Shown: piece after piece, positions 8,558 to 17,787 of the stretch
Layout of the letters: every line of letters starts with the position of its first letter
Position numbering within the stretch: position 1 is the first letter of the stretch
Assembly: GCF_003965815.1 (NCBI RefSeq)
Contig: NZ_RXOE01000012.1
Location: forward strand, 91,810-155,809
DNA: 64,000 bases
Direction of reading: 5' to 3'
From: Variovorax gossypii
GTDB taxonomy: Bacteria > Pseudomonadota > Gammaproteobacteria > Burkholderiales > Burkholderiaceae_C
Translations under genes and position numbers: made by a program
Notes under the pieces: generated by a model
Database searches by the model: none
Told to the model about the DNA's origin: nothing
What the model saw: the letters and a program-made list of their open reading frames with translations, nothing else

Positions 8558-9640
8558 GTGAAGACAAACGTTTTGCATGCGCTGGTCGCGATGACCGTCT
8601 CGAATATCGGCCACGAGGAGTGGTCGCGAACGAAAAGCCGCATCGTCGCGGCGTCGGCCTCCGCACTCGTTCTCGCCATGCTGCAAGGCTGCGGGGGCGG
8701 CGGGAGCAGCGGTGGTGGTGGATTCGCTCTGTCACCGGCCGCGTCGTCCAGCGACAAGCCGGCACAGGCCTTGGATACCGCACCTTCCTTCAAATCCGAG
8801 ACGCTTCCCGTATCCGATCCAGGCGAGTGCCTGACGGCACCGCAGGCCGGTTCGATCGCGGATGTGGGCAACGGGATCGAAGGTGTCTGGGAGGCGCCAC
8901 CGCTCGCCGGGGGCTTCAGTGGCGGAACCATGCAGATCGACAGTGCTGCGAGAGCGCAAGGCTCGACCTACGAGTTCATGACCTTGAGCGGGGCGCAGTT
9001 CCCCAGACTCGATGCGTCGTTTTACGGCGACCTCGTTTTCAGCGCCGCCAGTTCGAGTTGGCAGTTCAACCTCGGCTCCGGAATGCTCTATCCGGAGATG
9101 GGCAATCCGAAACCGTTGTCGGGCAACGGGAACTTCAGCGCCAACAGCACCTTGAGCGGCAGCTACACCATCGGAGCCTCTGCCTCGAGGACTTTCGGCC
9201 CCTGGACCTATTCGCCTGGCAATTCGCTCGCCGTGGACTCGACGGTGCTTGCCAAACGCTGGGGCGATCTGAACGCGGTCACTGCGGGCGAACTCGTCGT
9301 GGCGCCTGATGGCTCGTTCACCGGCGTGATCTCGCCGATGATGGCTTACGGCCTCGGCATGTGCGCGTTCTCCGGCAACTTCCGGCATCGCGATGCCGGC
9401 ACTTTGAAGAACGACCTCGTTTTCGACTTCGTGGCCACCGATGTCGCCCAGGCCGGCCAGACGCCTTGCAGGATGCTCGAGTACAGGGCCGGCTCGGCCC
9501 ATATCCACGTCACCCAGGCCACTGCGGCGGGTGTCTGCAAGCGCTCGATGTCCCTGTGGATGGTCTTCGAAGACACCGCGAGGAAGCCTTTGGCCAGTAT
9601 CAACTTCTACGGGATGCGGCCCGCTTCGGCACCCTCTTGA
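8558..9640 (+). CDS. Gly-rich lipoprotein, unknown function
   Basis: The GTG at 8558 is chosen because a perfect AGGAGG lies seven bases upstream; the frame extends further upstream through the CFA remnant but without a good start. The 360-residue product has a hydrophobic segment ending in the lipobox LQGC (C45), then poly-Gly and Ser, so it should be a lipid-anchored envelope protein. The N-terminal segment before the hydrophobic core is long for a signal peptide. The mature part is Ser/Gly/Thr-rich with several Cys residues (GECLTAP, GMCAFSG, QTPCRM, GVCKRS) that could form disulfides. I recognise no domain family. Confidence 0.8.
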   Translation: MKTNVLHALVAMTVSNIGHEEWSRTKSRIVAASASALVLAMLQGCGGGGSSGGGGFALSPAASSSDKPAQALDTAPSFKSETLPVSDPGECLTAPQAGSIADVGNGIEGVWEAPPLAGGFSGGTMQIDSAARAQGSTYEFMTLSGAQFPRLDASFYGDLVFSAASSSWQFNLGSGMLYPEMGNPKPLSGNGNFSANSTLSGSYTIGASASRTFGPWTYSPGNSLAVDSTVLAKRWGDLNAVTAGELVVAPDGSFTGVISPMMAYGLGMCAFSGNFRHRDAGTLKNDLVFDFVATDVAQAGQTPCRMLEYRAGSAHIHVTQATAAGVCKRSMSLWMVFEDTARKPLASINFYGMRPASAPS

Positions 9641-10314
9641 GGCCTGCGGCCTCCCGGATATGGGGTTCGACAGGCCTGAGCTGGGACAGTGGGAGAGACG
9701 AGGGACGTCGGATGCCGGCGGGCGTCCGATTCGCTCGCTCTTGAAGCGCGGCGCCGCAGGCTCATCCCTCTCCAAGACGCGAGGCCTTCGCGGTCGTTGT
9801 TGTCGCCGCCGCGCGGCGTGCTGCTCCGACGGCTTTGCTCACGCCCGGCCCCGTTCACCTGGACGGCCGGAGGTGTTGGAGGCCCCGCCGAAGAGCTGGG
9901 CTTTGAATGGGGTGAAGACAGTGGTAACAGGCACCGGGCAAATGCGGCGCCTCCATGGTGTCTCCGAGCGCACGGATCGCCGCTCAGAAGCATCCGGGCC
10001 GTGCTTTGTCTCGCACGGCTGCCCGGTGCGTGCACGTGAGTTTCTTTGTCTTCTTTCTCTCAACGGTGTTGAGAGTTTCGCACCAGCCGGACAGAGGAAG
10101 GGGCGGGAGGGTCGGCAGGCCGTTGCGGACCGCCTCGGCATGTCGGCGCAGCGTCGTCGTGCGAGTCGCTCCTGCAGCGAGCGCCCCAGGATCTCACCGG
10201 CGTCAGGTTCGTGCAACACGCAGTCGCCGTGTCGCAAGGCACGTCGACTGCGAAGTGCAGCGCAAACGTCAAGCTCTGACCGAGCGTCAAGGTGGCCCCG
10301 GTCTTTGGCTTTCG
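9641..10314. other. Intergenic region, no gene recognised
   Basis: About 670 bases with only incoherent ORFs. It contains one perfect hairpin, CTCTCAAC-GGT-GTTGAGAG (10057-10075), followed by TTT on the plus strand, which could be a weak terminator. Confidence 0.4.
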
Positions 10315-10794
10315 TCAGCGCTGCAGATAGGCACTGAGCTTGTCGATGATCTCGCGGCTGCCTCGCTCCCGGCTGCCGTTGTCATCGAAGCCATCGAGGA
10401 ACGCGCCCTGTTCCGTCATGATCAGTTGGGTTCCCGCGCCCGACGCCTTGAACTCGAGGGTGGCGAGCGAGACCGAGATCTTGCGTCCGTCCAGGTGCAT
10501 CTCGTAGGTGTAGACGATCCGCTCTCCAGGAATGATGTCGAAGTAGGTCGCGTCGAACTCGGTCACCATGCCGGTTTTCCATTTGCCCTTCAGTCGCTCG
10601 CGGCCGCCGACCTTGAAATCCATGGTCCGCTCGACGATGTCCCAGTTGTCATTGGGCGCAGTGAACCAGCCGTTCTTGCCCTCGATGCTCGCGAATGCGT
10701 CGAACACCCGCTGCGGCCTCACGTCCGCATAGGTGCGTTCGATGGTGAAGACTCCGTGGGACACGCTGCGGTTTTGTTCGGTCTGATTTGTCAA
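10315..10794 (-). CDS. SRPBCC/AHSA1-like domain protein
   Basis: A 159-residue START/SRPBCC-fold protein of the Activator-of-Hsp90-ATPase-1-like group. It shows the typical ERTYADVRPQRVFDAFA start, a VGGRE turn, and the ending TQLIMTEQGAFLDG with a long C-terminal helix. It starts at TTG 10794, which overlaps the ArsR stop codon, so it is the third gene of a GST-ArsR-SRPBCC operon. This ArsR plus SRPBCC pairing is very common in proteobacteria; the SRPBCC partner is thought to bind a small hydrophobic ligand. The longer reading from 10881 is only the ArsR gene in another frame. Confidence 0.85.
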   Translation of the reverse strand: MTNQTEQNRSVSHGVFTIERTYADVRPQRVFDAFASIEGKNGWFTAPNDNWDIVERTMDFKVGGRERLKGKWKTGMVTEFDATYFDIIPGERIVYTYEMHLDGRKISVSLATLEFKASGAGTQLIMTEQGAFLDGFDDNGSRERGSREIIDKLSAYLQR

Positions 10795-11132
10795 TTTGAT
10801 TCTCCGTCTGGGAAGTGCTTGAGGTGTTCGCCGAGGCGGTCGAGACGCTGGTCCCACTCCGCCCGACGCCGGTTGAACCACATCTCGGCAAGGCTGAGCG
10901 TGGCGGTATCTATGCGGCAGGTGCGTACCCGTCCGACCTTCTCGGAGCGCACCAGGCCGCTGGCCTCCAGCAGCGCCAGGTGCTGGACGACGGCCGGCAG
11001 CGACATCGCGTAGGGTTCGGCGATCTCGCTGACAGTGGCCTGGCCGCGCGACAAGCGCTCCACGATGTCGCGCCGCGTCGGATCCGCGAGCGCCTGGAAC
11101 GTCAGGTCGAGATTGGCGGTCGCGTGTGGCAT
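10791..11132 (-). CDS. ArsR-family transcriptional repressor
   Basis: A 113-residue winged-helix protein. LTFQALADPTRRDIVERLSRG and the recognition helix region SLPAVVQHLALLEASGLV are typical of ArsR regulators of the non-metal-sensing type that sit next to SRPBCC genes. No Cys metal-site motif is seen near the recognition helix. The start at 11132 shares one base with the GST stop. The likely binding site is the palindrome at 11801-11820 upstream of the operon. Confidence 0.9.
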   Translation of the reverse strand: MPHATANLDLTFQALADPTRRDIVERLSRGQATVSEIAEPYAMSLPAVVQHLALLEASGLVRSEKVGRVRTCRIDTATLSLAEMWFNRRRAEWDQRLDRLGEHLKHFPDGESN

Positions 11133-11788
11133 CAGCCGTTCCTCAGGGGGAAGTACTGGAAGTAGGGTTCGGCCTCGGCCAGCACGCGGGCCACGCTGGG
11201 TCGCGCCTTCAGGCGACCGAGGTAGGCCGCGAGTTCGGGCCATTCGGTCAGGCCGACGGCGTAGTCGGCGTAGAACAGCGCCGGCAGCGCCGCGCAGTCG
11301 GCCATGGTGAAGGACTCGCCCATGGCCCAGGGCCCGCTGCCGCTGATCATGGGGGCGACGAGGTCATAGCCCGCTCGGATCTGGCGACGCGCCTGTTCGA
11401 CGCCGAAAGGATCGTGCTGACCATCGGGGCGCAACCGTTCGGCAACGACCTGTTGGAATGGCGCGTGGATGTAGCTGTCGATGAGTCGATCGAGCAGGCG
11501 GGTCTGCATCGCCAACTCGGGATCGCCCGGCACCAGGGACGCGGCGCGGGGCTCGGTGCGCGCCAGGTAGTCGATGATGACGCTCGACTCCGGGATCGTC
11601 TTGCCTCGCGTGTTGTCGCGCAGCACGGGGAACTTGGCCAGCGGCCAGATCGCCTGGAAGGCGGCACGGTCGGCTGGATCGCCGAGATTCACCAGCCGCG
11701 CCTCGAACGCGATGTCGGCTTCATAGAGCGCGATCAGCGCTTTCCAGCAGAAAGAAGACAGCGGGTGGTAGTAGAGGGCAAAGGACAT
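11132..11788 (-). CDS. Glutathione S-transferase
   Basis: A 218-residue GST. It has an N-terminal thioredoxin-like domain (ALYYHPLSSFCWKALIALYE, with PESSVIIDYL as the glutathione-binding PES motif) and an all-helical C-terminal domain containing the FTMADCAALPAL box. The YHPLSSFC start suggests a Ser or Cys catalytic class rather than Tyr. It is the first gene of the operon, so it is probably controlled by the downstream ArsR. The reaction would be conjugation or reduction of an electrophile in the cytoplasm. Confidence 0.9.
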   Translation of the reverse strand: MSFALYYHPLSSFCWKALIALYEADIAFEARLVNLGDPADRAAFQAIWPLAKFPVLRDNTRGKTIPESSVIIDYLARTEPRAASLVPGDPELAMQTRLLDRLIDSYIHAPFQQVVAERLRPDGQHDPFGVEQARRQIRAGYDLVAPMISGSGPWAMGESFTMADCAALPALFYADYAVGLTEWPELAAYLGRLKARPSVARVLAEAEPYFQYFPLRNG

Positions 11789-11800
11789 CGCTGGCCTAAA

Positions 11801-11820
11801 ACTTAAGAAGATGCTTAAGT
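11801..11820. promoter_or_regulatory. Probable ArsR operator
   Basis: A perfect 7-bp inverted repeat ACTTAAG-AAGATG-CTTAAGT, 12 bases upstream of the GST start on the minus strand. Size, spacing and position suit a dimeric winged-helix repressor encoded by the same operon. Confidence 0.7.
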
Positions 11821-12540
11821 ATCTGGGCTGGCCGGCGAAGCGTCAAGCGGTTTGCGGGTGGCACAGAACGGGCCAGCATGTTCCGTGGCCTGGTGTGCCT
11901 GGTCGCGGACGTGGCTGCGTCTCCACGGCTGAGAGGGCGGTGCCGGCTCTCCACCGGATGTGGATGAAGTTGCACTCGGGATGTGGGACACCCGAACTAG
12001 CATGTGCCGAGGTGGTGACCGTACGGGCACCACCGATGCGTCGTCGCCAGATCGTTGCGACTCCAGCGCGCCCATTCGGCGTGAGGGGTGTAGGGCCCTC
12101 TCTCAACATGCGCACACAGGAGTGCGACTCGTTGAGAGGGCGTTTGCCACCGCGCCAAGCCGGCAATTCTCCAAAGCAGGAATCTTGCGATTCGCGTTCA
12201 TAGCGTGTGTCTGACTGGTCGGTACCCACAGGTTCTCGTTGGCCTTGGCTCTGGCGAGCCATGGGCTCACCAACGAACAACGACATCGACGGGCGCTCTG
12301 CAGTCGGGATATCGAACGCGACATCGAAAGAGTTGGCGCCGGGCCTCACCGGCCGTCGTGGCGGCGTTCGAGGCGGACTGGCTGCAGGCTGAAGGAGCGG
12401 GGCAGGCTGGACTCTTTCGTCGTTTCAGCGGCAGACACGCATCCACCCTGGCGGCGTGCAGCACCGAAATGGCGGCACGCAACCTTTGCCTCTGACGAGG
12501 CCCATCCAAAGAGAAGTCCCATTCAAGGAGGTTCGAAGAT
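11821..12540. other. Intergenic region, no gene recognised
   Basis: About 720 bases. Overlapping ORFs on both strands have Arg/Cys-rich, incoherent translations and no ribosome sites. I see only the start region of the lipoprotein gene at the right end (AAGGAGG at about 12524). Confidence 0.4.
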
Positions 12541-13548
12541 ATGAAGTTGAAACTGGTTCTTACCGCTGTCGCGGCCGCGGTTCTCGTCGCTTGCGGTGGC
12601 GGGGGAGGAGGCGGCGGCGGATTTTCCTCACTGCCCATGGGATCCGTTGCGCCGCCGGATTCTGGCAGTACGCCAGCGCCTTCTCCGGCGCCGTCTCCCG
12701 CCCCCGCACCTGCTGCGGCAGCACGCACGTACATGTACGAGGCGCTGTCGCCCGCTGCCGACAAGGATGCGTTCCTCGGTCATCTCAATGCCGAGGGCGC
12801 ACGGAGCTTTCGCTTTCTCACATCCCTGGCTTTTGTGTCCGGGCAGAACGTCAGTACCGTTGAGACCTATGTGAAGGATGGGAGTGCAAGCTACGTCTAC
12901 GAATTGCTGGATACCACCACCAATCGCAGCGCGTTCCAGGCGCAGCTCGATGCACAAGGCGCACGGGGATTCCGCTGGGCCGGCTCCTATGCGGTGGGCG
13001 GTGCGAGCGTCACGCTCTACAGAAAGGACGACGCCGGCACCTATTCGTATGTTCTCACCACCGCTTCCTCGAGCAGTGCGGGCTTTCTTCAGGAGGCCAA
13101 TGCACAGGGGGCAAACGGCTACCTGAACTTGGCGCCGGGCTTCATGGTCGGCACGGAAACCGTGGCCATCTACGAGAAGGGCAGCGCCGGCCGTGCGCGC
13201 TACGTCTACGAATTTCCCTCCTCGCCAGGCAGCGATGCGGATCTGTGGGCCCAGCTCAATGGGCAGGGCGCACGTGGCTTCCGGTTCCGTTCTCCGTACA
13301 GCTTCTCAGACCGCAGCGGCCTGCTGTATGTGCAAGACGGCAGCCAGTCGTCCACTTTCAGCTTCTCTGCGCTGGATCCGGCTGAGGGCAGTGCCAAGTG
13401 GATGGAGCAGGTCAATGCGCAGGGGGCGCAGGGCCATGGACTGATCGGGGACTACATGATGCCAAGTGGTCAGGCCAAGAACCTTTTTTTTGCGGCCGCC
13501 AATTGCGCCGGCGAACTTTGCAATTCGACTTCTCTTTTTGGTCGATAG
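12541..13548 (+). CDS. Lipoprotein with five ~50-residue internal repeats
   Basis: A 335-residue exported protein with an AAGGAGG ribosome site. It has a short signal peptide with lipobox VLVAC (C18), a poly-Gly run and a Pro/Ser/Ala linker to about residue 60. The rest is five tandem units, each with an aromatic strand (YMYEAL, YVYELL, YSYVLT, YVYEFP, FSFSAL), a short helix, the signature NAQGARGFRF or a variant, and a closing strand (VETYVKDG, VTLYRKDD, VAIYEKGS, GLLYVQDG). This suggests a repeated alpha/beta fold on the outer membrane or in the periplasm. Only two Cys follow the repeats. I recognise no named family. Confidence 0.85.
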   Translation: MKLKLVLTAVAAAVLVACGGGGGGGGGFSSLPMGSVAPPDSGSTPAPSPAPSPAPAPAAAARTYMYEALSPAADKDAFLGHLNAEGARSFRFLTSLAFVSGQNVSTVETYVKDGSASYVYELLDTTTNRSAFQAQLDAQGARGFRWAGSYAVGGASVTLYRKDDAGTYSYVLTTASSSSAGFLQEANAQGANGYLNLAPGFMVGTETVAIYEKGSAGRARYVYEFPSSPGSDADLWAQLNGQGARGFRFRSPYSFSDRSGLLYVQDGSQSSTFSFSALDPAEGSAKWMEQVNAQGAQGHGLIGDYMMPSGQAKNLFFAAANCAGELCNSTSLFGR

Positions 13549-14043
13549 GCTCAGCCAAGTGATTCCTGGGGAGCGCGCCTTCCCAGGCATCGGCGGGGCG
13601 ATCCCTCTGCTGCCGGTGGTGTGATTTCCATCCAAAACTGACCCACGTCGTAACCCCGGCCTGCCGCTTTCAGCGGCGGGAGCACAGGAGTGATTGACGT
13701 GGCGACACTGAGTGTCATCAGACGTTGGGCCCTGCTGGGCCACGGCGTTGTTGAGCTCGCGCACTGGGCGGCTGCTGCCCTTTTGGGGATTTGGGGTGAC
13801 CTGGGAAATGACAACGCCCTTCAGGTGTTCGTATGCCAGCCGTTGCGACAGTTGCTCGATGCCCGCTCCCGAGTACGCGAAGAGCGGCGCGGTGCCGCCG
13901 CTGATGCGATTGGCCTCGACGAAAGCATCTGTTGGAGCGCCGAGGCGATCAGCGCAAAGACGCACAGCGTCATCGCGGAGGCGCCGCCCCACGGAGCGTC
14001 GATGGCCGCGGACGTCATCAGGCGCTCGCTTGGCCTACCGCAT
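13549..14043. other. Region with IS-end-like sequence and gene debris
   Basis: No intact gene. A weak hairpin (CCTGGGGA...TCCCAGG, 13565-13587) follows the lipoprotein stop and may terminate it. The minus-strand frames have IS-like wording (VISQVTPNPQKGSSRPVREL) but no recognisable transposase domain. Confidence 0.4.
13620..13644 (+). repeat. IS-end-like sequence, copy B
   Basis: TGTGATTTCCATCCAAAACT followed by GACCC. It resembles copies at 8392 (minus), 51925 and 60477, and also the general form of IS21- and IS3-group termini. No transposase reading frame remains beside it. Confidence 0.5.
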
Positions 14044-14436
14044 CTAGCTTCCCTTGGCCTTGCGACCGCGCGCGTTCGACTTCACCGGGACGCTCTTTCC
14101 ATGCTCGTTCCACCAGGCCGTGAGCGCCTGCATCGTCGGACCGAGTCCCCGGGCCTTCGATGTGATCTCGTATTCGACGCGGGGCGGCACTTCCGCGAAG
14201 ACGGTGCGCGACACCAGGCCATCCGCCTCGAGCTCGCGAAGCTGCGCCGTCAGCATGTGTTGAGTGATGCCGGGAATCGCCTTTCGCAGTTCCCCGAAGC
14301 GGTAGATGCGCTGATTGAGCAGCCACATGATTTCCAGCTTCCATTTGCCCGAGAGCAGCGCGAACGCGCGGCGCATTTCCTCGTGCATGTTGATCTCGGC
14401 ATTTCCCTTGGTCTGCTTTTCCATACTAGGCATCAC
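14044..14436 (-). CDS. HxlR-family transcriptional regulator
   Basis: A 130-residue winged-helix regulator. LLSGKWKLEIMWLLNQ, YRFGELRKAIPGITQHML and RELEADGLVSRTVFAEVPPRVEYEIT are all HxlR signatures, although the usual N-terminal Cys is absent. ATG 14436 or the internal ATG at 14424 may be used. It is divergent from the DoxX-SDR pair 83 bases away and is probably its repressor. HxlR proteins often respond to aldehydes, quinones or redox stress; the signal here is unknown. Confidence 0.9.
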   Translation of the reverse strand: MMPSMEKQTKGNAEINMHEEMRRAFALLSGKWKLEIMWLLNQRIYRFGELRKAIPGITQHMLTAQLRELEADGLVSRTVFAEVPPRVEYEITSKARGLGPTMQALTAWWNEHGKSVPVKSNARGRKAKGS

Positions 14437-14519
14437 TTTTTCATCCTACTTGTGGTTTTCGATGTTAGGCGACATCCTTGCTGCGGATCGATGCAATGAC
14501 GCTCGATCAGGAAAACCTC

Positions 14520-14927
14520 ATGACTGGAAACTACACATACTGGATCAGCACCGCGTTGCTGTCGCTTCTCTATCTGGCTTCTGCCGCCGCCTACGTAGCC
14601 AAGAGGGACTGGGTTCGCCAAGCGCTGGCCGATCTTGGCTACCCTGGCTATCTCGTGCCGGTCCTCACTGTCGTGAAGATCCTGGCTGTGGCCGCGATCC
14701 TGTCGCGCATCAGCGTACCGCTGAGCGATCTCGCCTACGCGGGCATGTTCTATCACCTGCTGCTTTCCGGGCTTGCGCACATTGGTGTGCGCAAGCCCGG
14801 CGGCGCCCTGCCTGCAGCGGTGGGCCTCGTGTTGCTCGTCGCTTCGTTCGCAACGCAGAACCTTGCCCGCGATATCCCGTCGCCTGATGCCCTGGCCATG
14901 GCGGCGCAGCAAGCAACCCTCAACTGA
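14520..14927 (+). CDS. DoxX-like membrane protein
   Basis: A 135-residue inner-membrane protein with four predicted hydrophobic helices (ISTALLSLLYLASAAAYV, LVPVLTVVKILAVAAIL, a third around LAYAGMFYHLLLSGLAHI, and LPAAVGLVLLVASF). It matches the DoxX_2/DoxX-like group. ATG 14520 is preferred because TCAGGA lies upstream; ATG 14496 in the same frame has no such site. It overlaps the SDR start by one base. DoxX-like proteins are linked to redox or electrophile stress, which suits the neighbouring HxlR regulator and oxidoreductase. Confidence 0.85.
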   Translation: MTGNYTYWISTALLSLLYLASAAAYVAKRDWVRQALADLGYPGYLVPVLTVVKILAVAAILSRISVPLSDLAYAGMFYHLLLSGLAHIGVRKPGGALPAAVGLVLLVASFATQNLARDIPSPDALAMAAQQATLN

Positions 14928-15679
14928 TGGAATTCATCATGACTCGACTGAATGGAAAAGTTGCTCTCGTCACCGGCGCCGGTCGCGGCATCGGCCGCGC
15001 CACCGCGAAGCTGTTTGCGGCCGAAGGCGCGAACGTGGCCGTTGTTTCACGCACTGCCGAAAACGTCGATCGTGTCGTCTCCGAGATCCGGGCGGCAGGC
15101 GGCGTTGCGCTTGGCGTGGTCTGCGACATTGCCGACCCCGATCAGGTCAAGGACTCGATCGACAAGGTGGCGGCCACGTACGGCGGGATCGACATCCTCG
15201 TGAACAACGCCTTCGATCCGTCGTCCGTCTCGTCATCGATCCTCGAGTTGTCAATCGAGCAACTGCAGCGCAATTTCGAGATGGGCCCGATTGCCTATCT
15301 GCGCACGATGCAGGCCTGCTATCCCCACCTCAAGGCCAGTGGTGAGGGCCGCGTCATCAACTTCGCCTCGTTGGCTGGCGTCCTTGGCTCGGTGGGCTAT
15401 GGCCCTTACAACATGGCGAAGGAAGCCGTGCGCGCTTTGACCCGTTCTGCCGCACGCGAGTGGGGTGCCGACAAGATCACCGTGAACAACGTGCTGCCGA
15501 TCGCGGACACCTGGGGCGCGGCGAACGTTCCTCCGCCGGCCAATGCGCTGGCCCGCTACGGATCGCCGGAGGAAGACGTCGCGCCGGTCGTCCTGTTCCT
15601 TGCCAGCAAGGATGCGCAGTACCTGACAGGGTACAGCCTGACGCCTGACGGTGGCCAGATCATCGACAGCGCCCGTTGA
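14927..15679 (+). CDS. Short-chain dehydrogenase/reductase (SDR)
   Basis: A 250-residue classical SDR. The cofactor motif TGAGRGIG is at residues 16-23, NNAF takes the place of NNAG, and the catalytic residues are S148, Y161 and K165 (YNMAK). The C-terminal DGGQIIDS is typical. The Arg in the glycine motif and SRT after beta-2 favour NADP(H). It starts at ATG 14927, overlapping the DoxX stop, or at ATG 14939. It should reduce a carbonyl compound or oxidise an alcohol; the substrate is not deducible. Confidence 0.92.
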   Translation: MEFIMTRLNGKVALVTGAGRGIGRATAKLFAAEGANVAVVSRTAENVDRVVSEIRAAGGVALGVVCDIADPDQVKDSIDKVAATYGGIDILVNNAFDPSSVSSSILELSIEQLQRNFEMGPIAYLRTMQACYPHLKASGEGRVINFASLAGVLGSVGYGPYNMAKEAVRALTRSAAREWGADKITVNNVLPIADTWGAANVPPPANALARYGSPEEDVAPVVLFLASKDAQYLTGYSLTPDGGQIIDSAR

Positions 15680-16070
15680 ACCCATTCATTCAAAAGCGAT
15701 CTTCAGGGCGGGAATTCCCGGCTTCGTCTTGCGAAGGACTGGTCCGCGCAACGCCGATGATGGACTTCCGTGTCTCCCCCTGCACCGACGCCTGTGCGTG
15801 ACGGCGCAAGGCTTTTCCGCTCGGCCCCTGGAGGTCGAGCGGATTTCCTTCAATCTCTGCTCTTTCCTTTCAGGGATTCATGAGGCAACTCGCTCGGCCT
15901 GTGATTGCGTCTGGAGGCGTCCAGCATTCTTCATGACGACCGTCAAAAAACCATTTCCTCAGCGTCTGAATTGGTGCGTTCGGAACTTGCGGGTATGTTC
16001 ATCCCTGCCTGTGCCCACGCCGAGCCATTGATGCGGGATCGCGCGCCCGCGCAGAGTCACGAGGTGTGTC
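15680..16070. other. Intergenic region, no gene recognised
   Basis: About 390 bases with no supported ORF, repeat or clear terminator. Confidence 0.4.
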
Positions 16071-16361
16071 ATGAATGAACAGACTTTTATTCACGAAACC
16101 CGCTCGGGGCCATGGACCTGCACCATCTATCTATTGAAAAGCAACGAGGGCGACTTCTCCGCAGTGGGGGACATTGCCTTTCGCGGTCGGCATCGATGCA
16201 AGCTTGTGCTTTGCCGTCCCGACATTTCCACCGAAGCAGGCATCGCCATCCTGAAGCAGCAATGTATCTCCTGGATAGAGCAGATCGAGCAGGCAGGCAA
16301 GCCGACGCCTCCGGCGTCTCCTGAGCAGATCAGGAAGTCCTCTCCAACCGACCAGCCGTGA
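16071..16361 (+). CDS. Small hypothetical protein
   Basis: A 96-residue soluble protein with a GAGG site seven bases upstream. The first 80 residues read as a compact alpha/beta domain (GPWTCTIYLLKSN, GDIAFRGRHRCKLVLCR, then a helix ILKQQCISWIEQIEQA). The tail is Pro/Ser-rich and disordered. I recognise no family. It stands alone, convergent with the remnant on the other strand. Confidence 0.6.
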   Translation: MNEQTFIHETRSGPWTCTIYLLKSNEGDFSAVGDIAFRGRHRCKLVLCRPDISTEAGIAILKQQCISWIEQIEQAGKPTPPASPEQIRKSSPTDQP

Positions 16362-16599
16362 AGCCGGCCCAGTGCTCCCGGATCACCGCCTTCAACGTGC
16401 GCATGCCTTCCGGATCGCCCTGCCACAGCGCCGAGGAACAGGCCCTGGCTTGCGCCAGCGAGACATCGGGTAGCACCGCAGCATCGGTCACCATCTCGAG
16501 AGCAGCATCGGCCTGTCGGCGGCAAAGGCCAAAGTCGCCAACTCGGCCACAAGCGGAAGTCCAACGCGACGGGCCATGGGCGAGCGGCGAGCGGCGTAT
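16330..16599 (-). pseudogene. Possible C-terminal remnant of a helical (phasin-like) protein
   Basis: On the minus strand one frame gives a coherent helical sequence, RRQADAALEMVTDAAVLPDV and then SLAQARACSSALWQGDPEGM to LKAVIREHWAGFTAGRLERTS, ending at a TGA. There is no upstream start before the in-frame stop at about 16600. Amphipathic helices and the ending could fit a phasin-like protein, but this is a guess. Confidence 0.35.
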
Positions 16600-16850
16600 T
16601 CACCCGAACTCAATGTTCATCCAGCCACTCGCCGGGTGGCCAGCCTTGTTGTGCTTCTTCGATGAGGTGTCGGTCGGACATCGGTGCTCCGAAAAAGAAA
16701 ACGAAAGCAGTTTCTTGCCCGTTGGAAGCCCTCTGCATGCGGGAGCAGACTGACCTCGAATATCGTCCCGGCCTTGTGTAGAGGGTGCGTGAACAGGTGC
16801 CGCCCGGTGTGTCATGTTGGGCGCACTCGGACGAGAGCGAATGAGCCGGT

Positions 16851-17627
16851 CTATGCCGCCGTCCGCACTGGTTCCCCGAGCGCCTCGCGAGGCAACTCGT
16901 AAAGGAAAAAGGGTGGCGCGTCGGGCCGCGTGCGCTGCAGCAGCGGCCTGGCGACGTTGTAGACCGGCACGTCGTTGATGGTGCGCGCCTCGAAGGTGCC
17001 GCGGTGCGCATGGCCGTGGAAGACAGCGTCCATCGGATAGCGCAGCAGAGGCTCTTCCAGCCGGCTGCTGCCCAGGAACGGGAAGATTTCCGCCGGCTCG
17101 CCTTGCACCGTGCCGACGACCGGCGAGTAGTGCAGCAGCGCGATCCGGCGCCGGGTGCGCAGCTTGGCCAGCGCCGATTCCAGCTTCATCGCCTCGTTGA
17201 GCGCCTCCTGCACGAACAGCTTGATCGCCGGCTCGCCCCAGGCGCCCAGCGACCCGCGTCCGAAGCCGCCGCCGAAGCCCTTGACGCCGGCGATGCCCAC
17301 ACCCTCGATCTCGCAGATGGAGCCATCGAGCACGCGAACACCCGCCTGGTTGAGCGCCGCGATCACCAGCTCGGGCGTGCCGGACTCGAAGTCATGATTG
17401 CCCAGCACGGCCACGACGGGGATCGATACGACGCTCAGCTCCTCGGCCAGGACCTTGGCTTCCTCCGCGGTGCCGTAGTCGGTCAGGTCGCCGCACAGCA
17501 GCAGCGCATCGGCCTGGTCGGCAGCCTGCGCGAAGAAGTCGTGCAGCTGGCCGGCGGCGTCGCTTTGGACATGGAGGTCGCCGACCGCGGCAAACCGGAT
17601 GTGGGAAGAGGATTTCGGCTGGGGCAT
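16851..17627 (-). CDS. Calcineurin-like metallophosphoesterase
   Basis: A 258-residue phosphoesterase with the five metal motifs in order: GDLH, GDLTDYG, GNHD, a later His in LLHYSP, and GHAHRG. These bind a dinuclear metal centre and hydrolyse a phosphomonoester or phosphodiester. There is no signal peptide, so it is cytoplasmic. It resembles Icc/YkuE-type enzymes without their N-terminal export region. It stands alone, 160 bases from the divergent nucleotidyltransferase gene. Confidence 0.9.
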   Translation of the reverse strand: MPQPKSSSHIRFAAVGDLHVQSDAAGQLHDFFAQAADQADALLLCGDLTDYGTAEEAKVLAEELSVVSIPVVAVLGNHDFESGTPELVIAALNQAGVRVLDGSICEIEGVGIAGVKGFGGGFGRGSLGAWGEPAIKLFVQEALNEAMKLESALAKLRTRRRIALLHYSPVVGTVQGEPAEIFPFLGSSRLEEPLLRYPMDAVFHGHAHRGTFEARTINDVPVYNVARPLLQRTRPDAPPFFLYELPREALGEPVRTAA

Positions 17628-17787
17628 GGTGATCCGGTGGTCCGAAGAAAAAGGGCACAGCCAGACTGCGCCCCTGCGCGATTGGCCGTCATCGGCTTCA
17701 TCCCGCTGCGGCTGTAGGCGCCAACCGACGCCCGATGAGGCCGTTTGCGCCGGCCCGAGGATCGCCCGCCGAACCTACGCTGCGCGC

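Noticed and set aside
11843..12349. 168-residue minus-strand ORF between GST and the repeat lipoprotein
   Set aside because: No ribosome site, odd residue composition and no recognisable domain; several overlapping frames are just as long.
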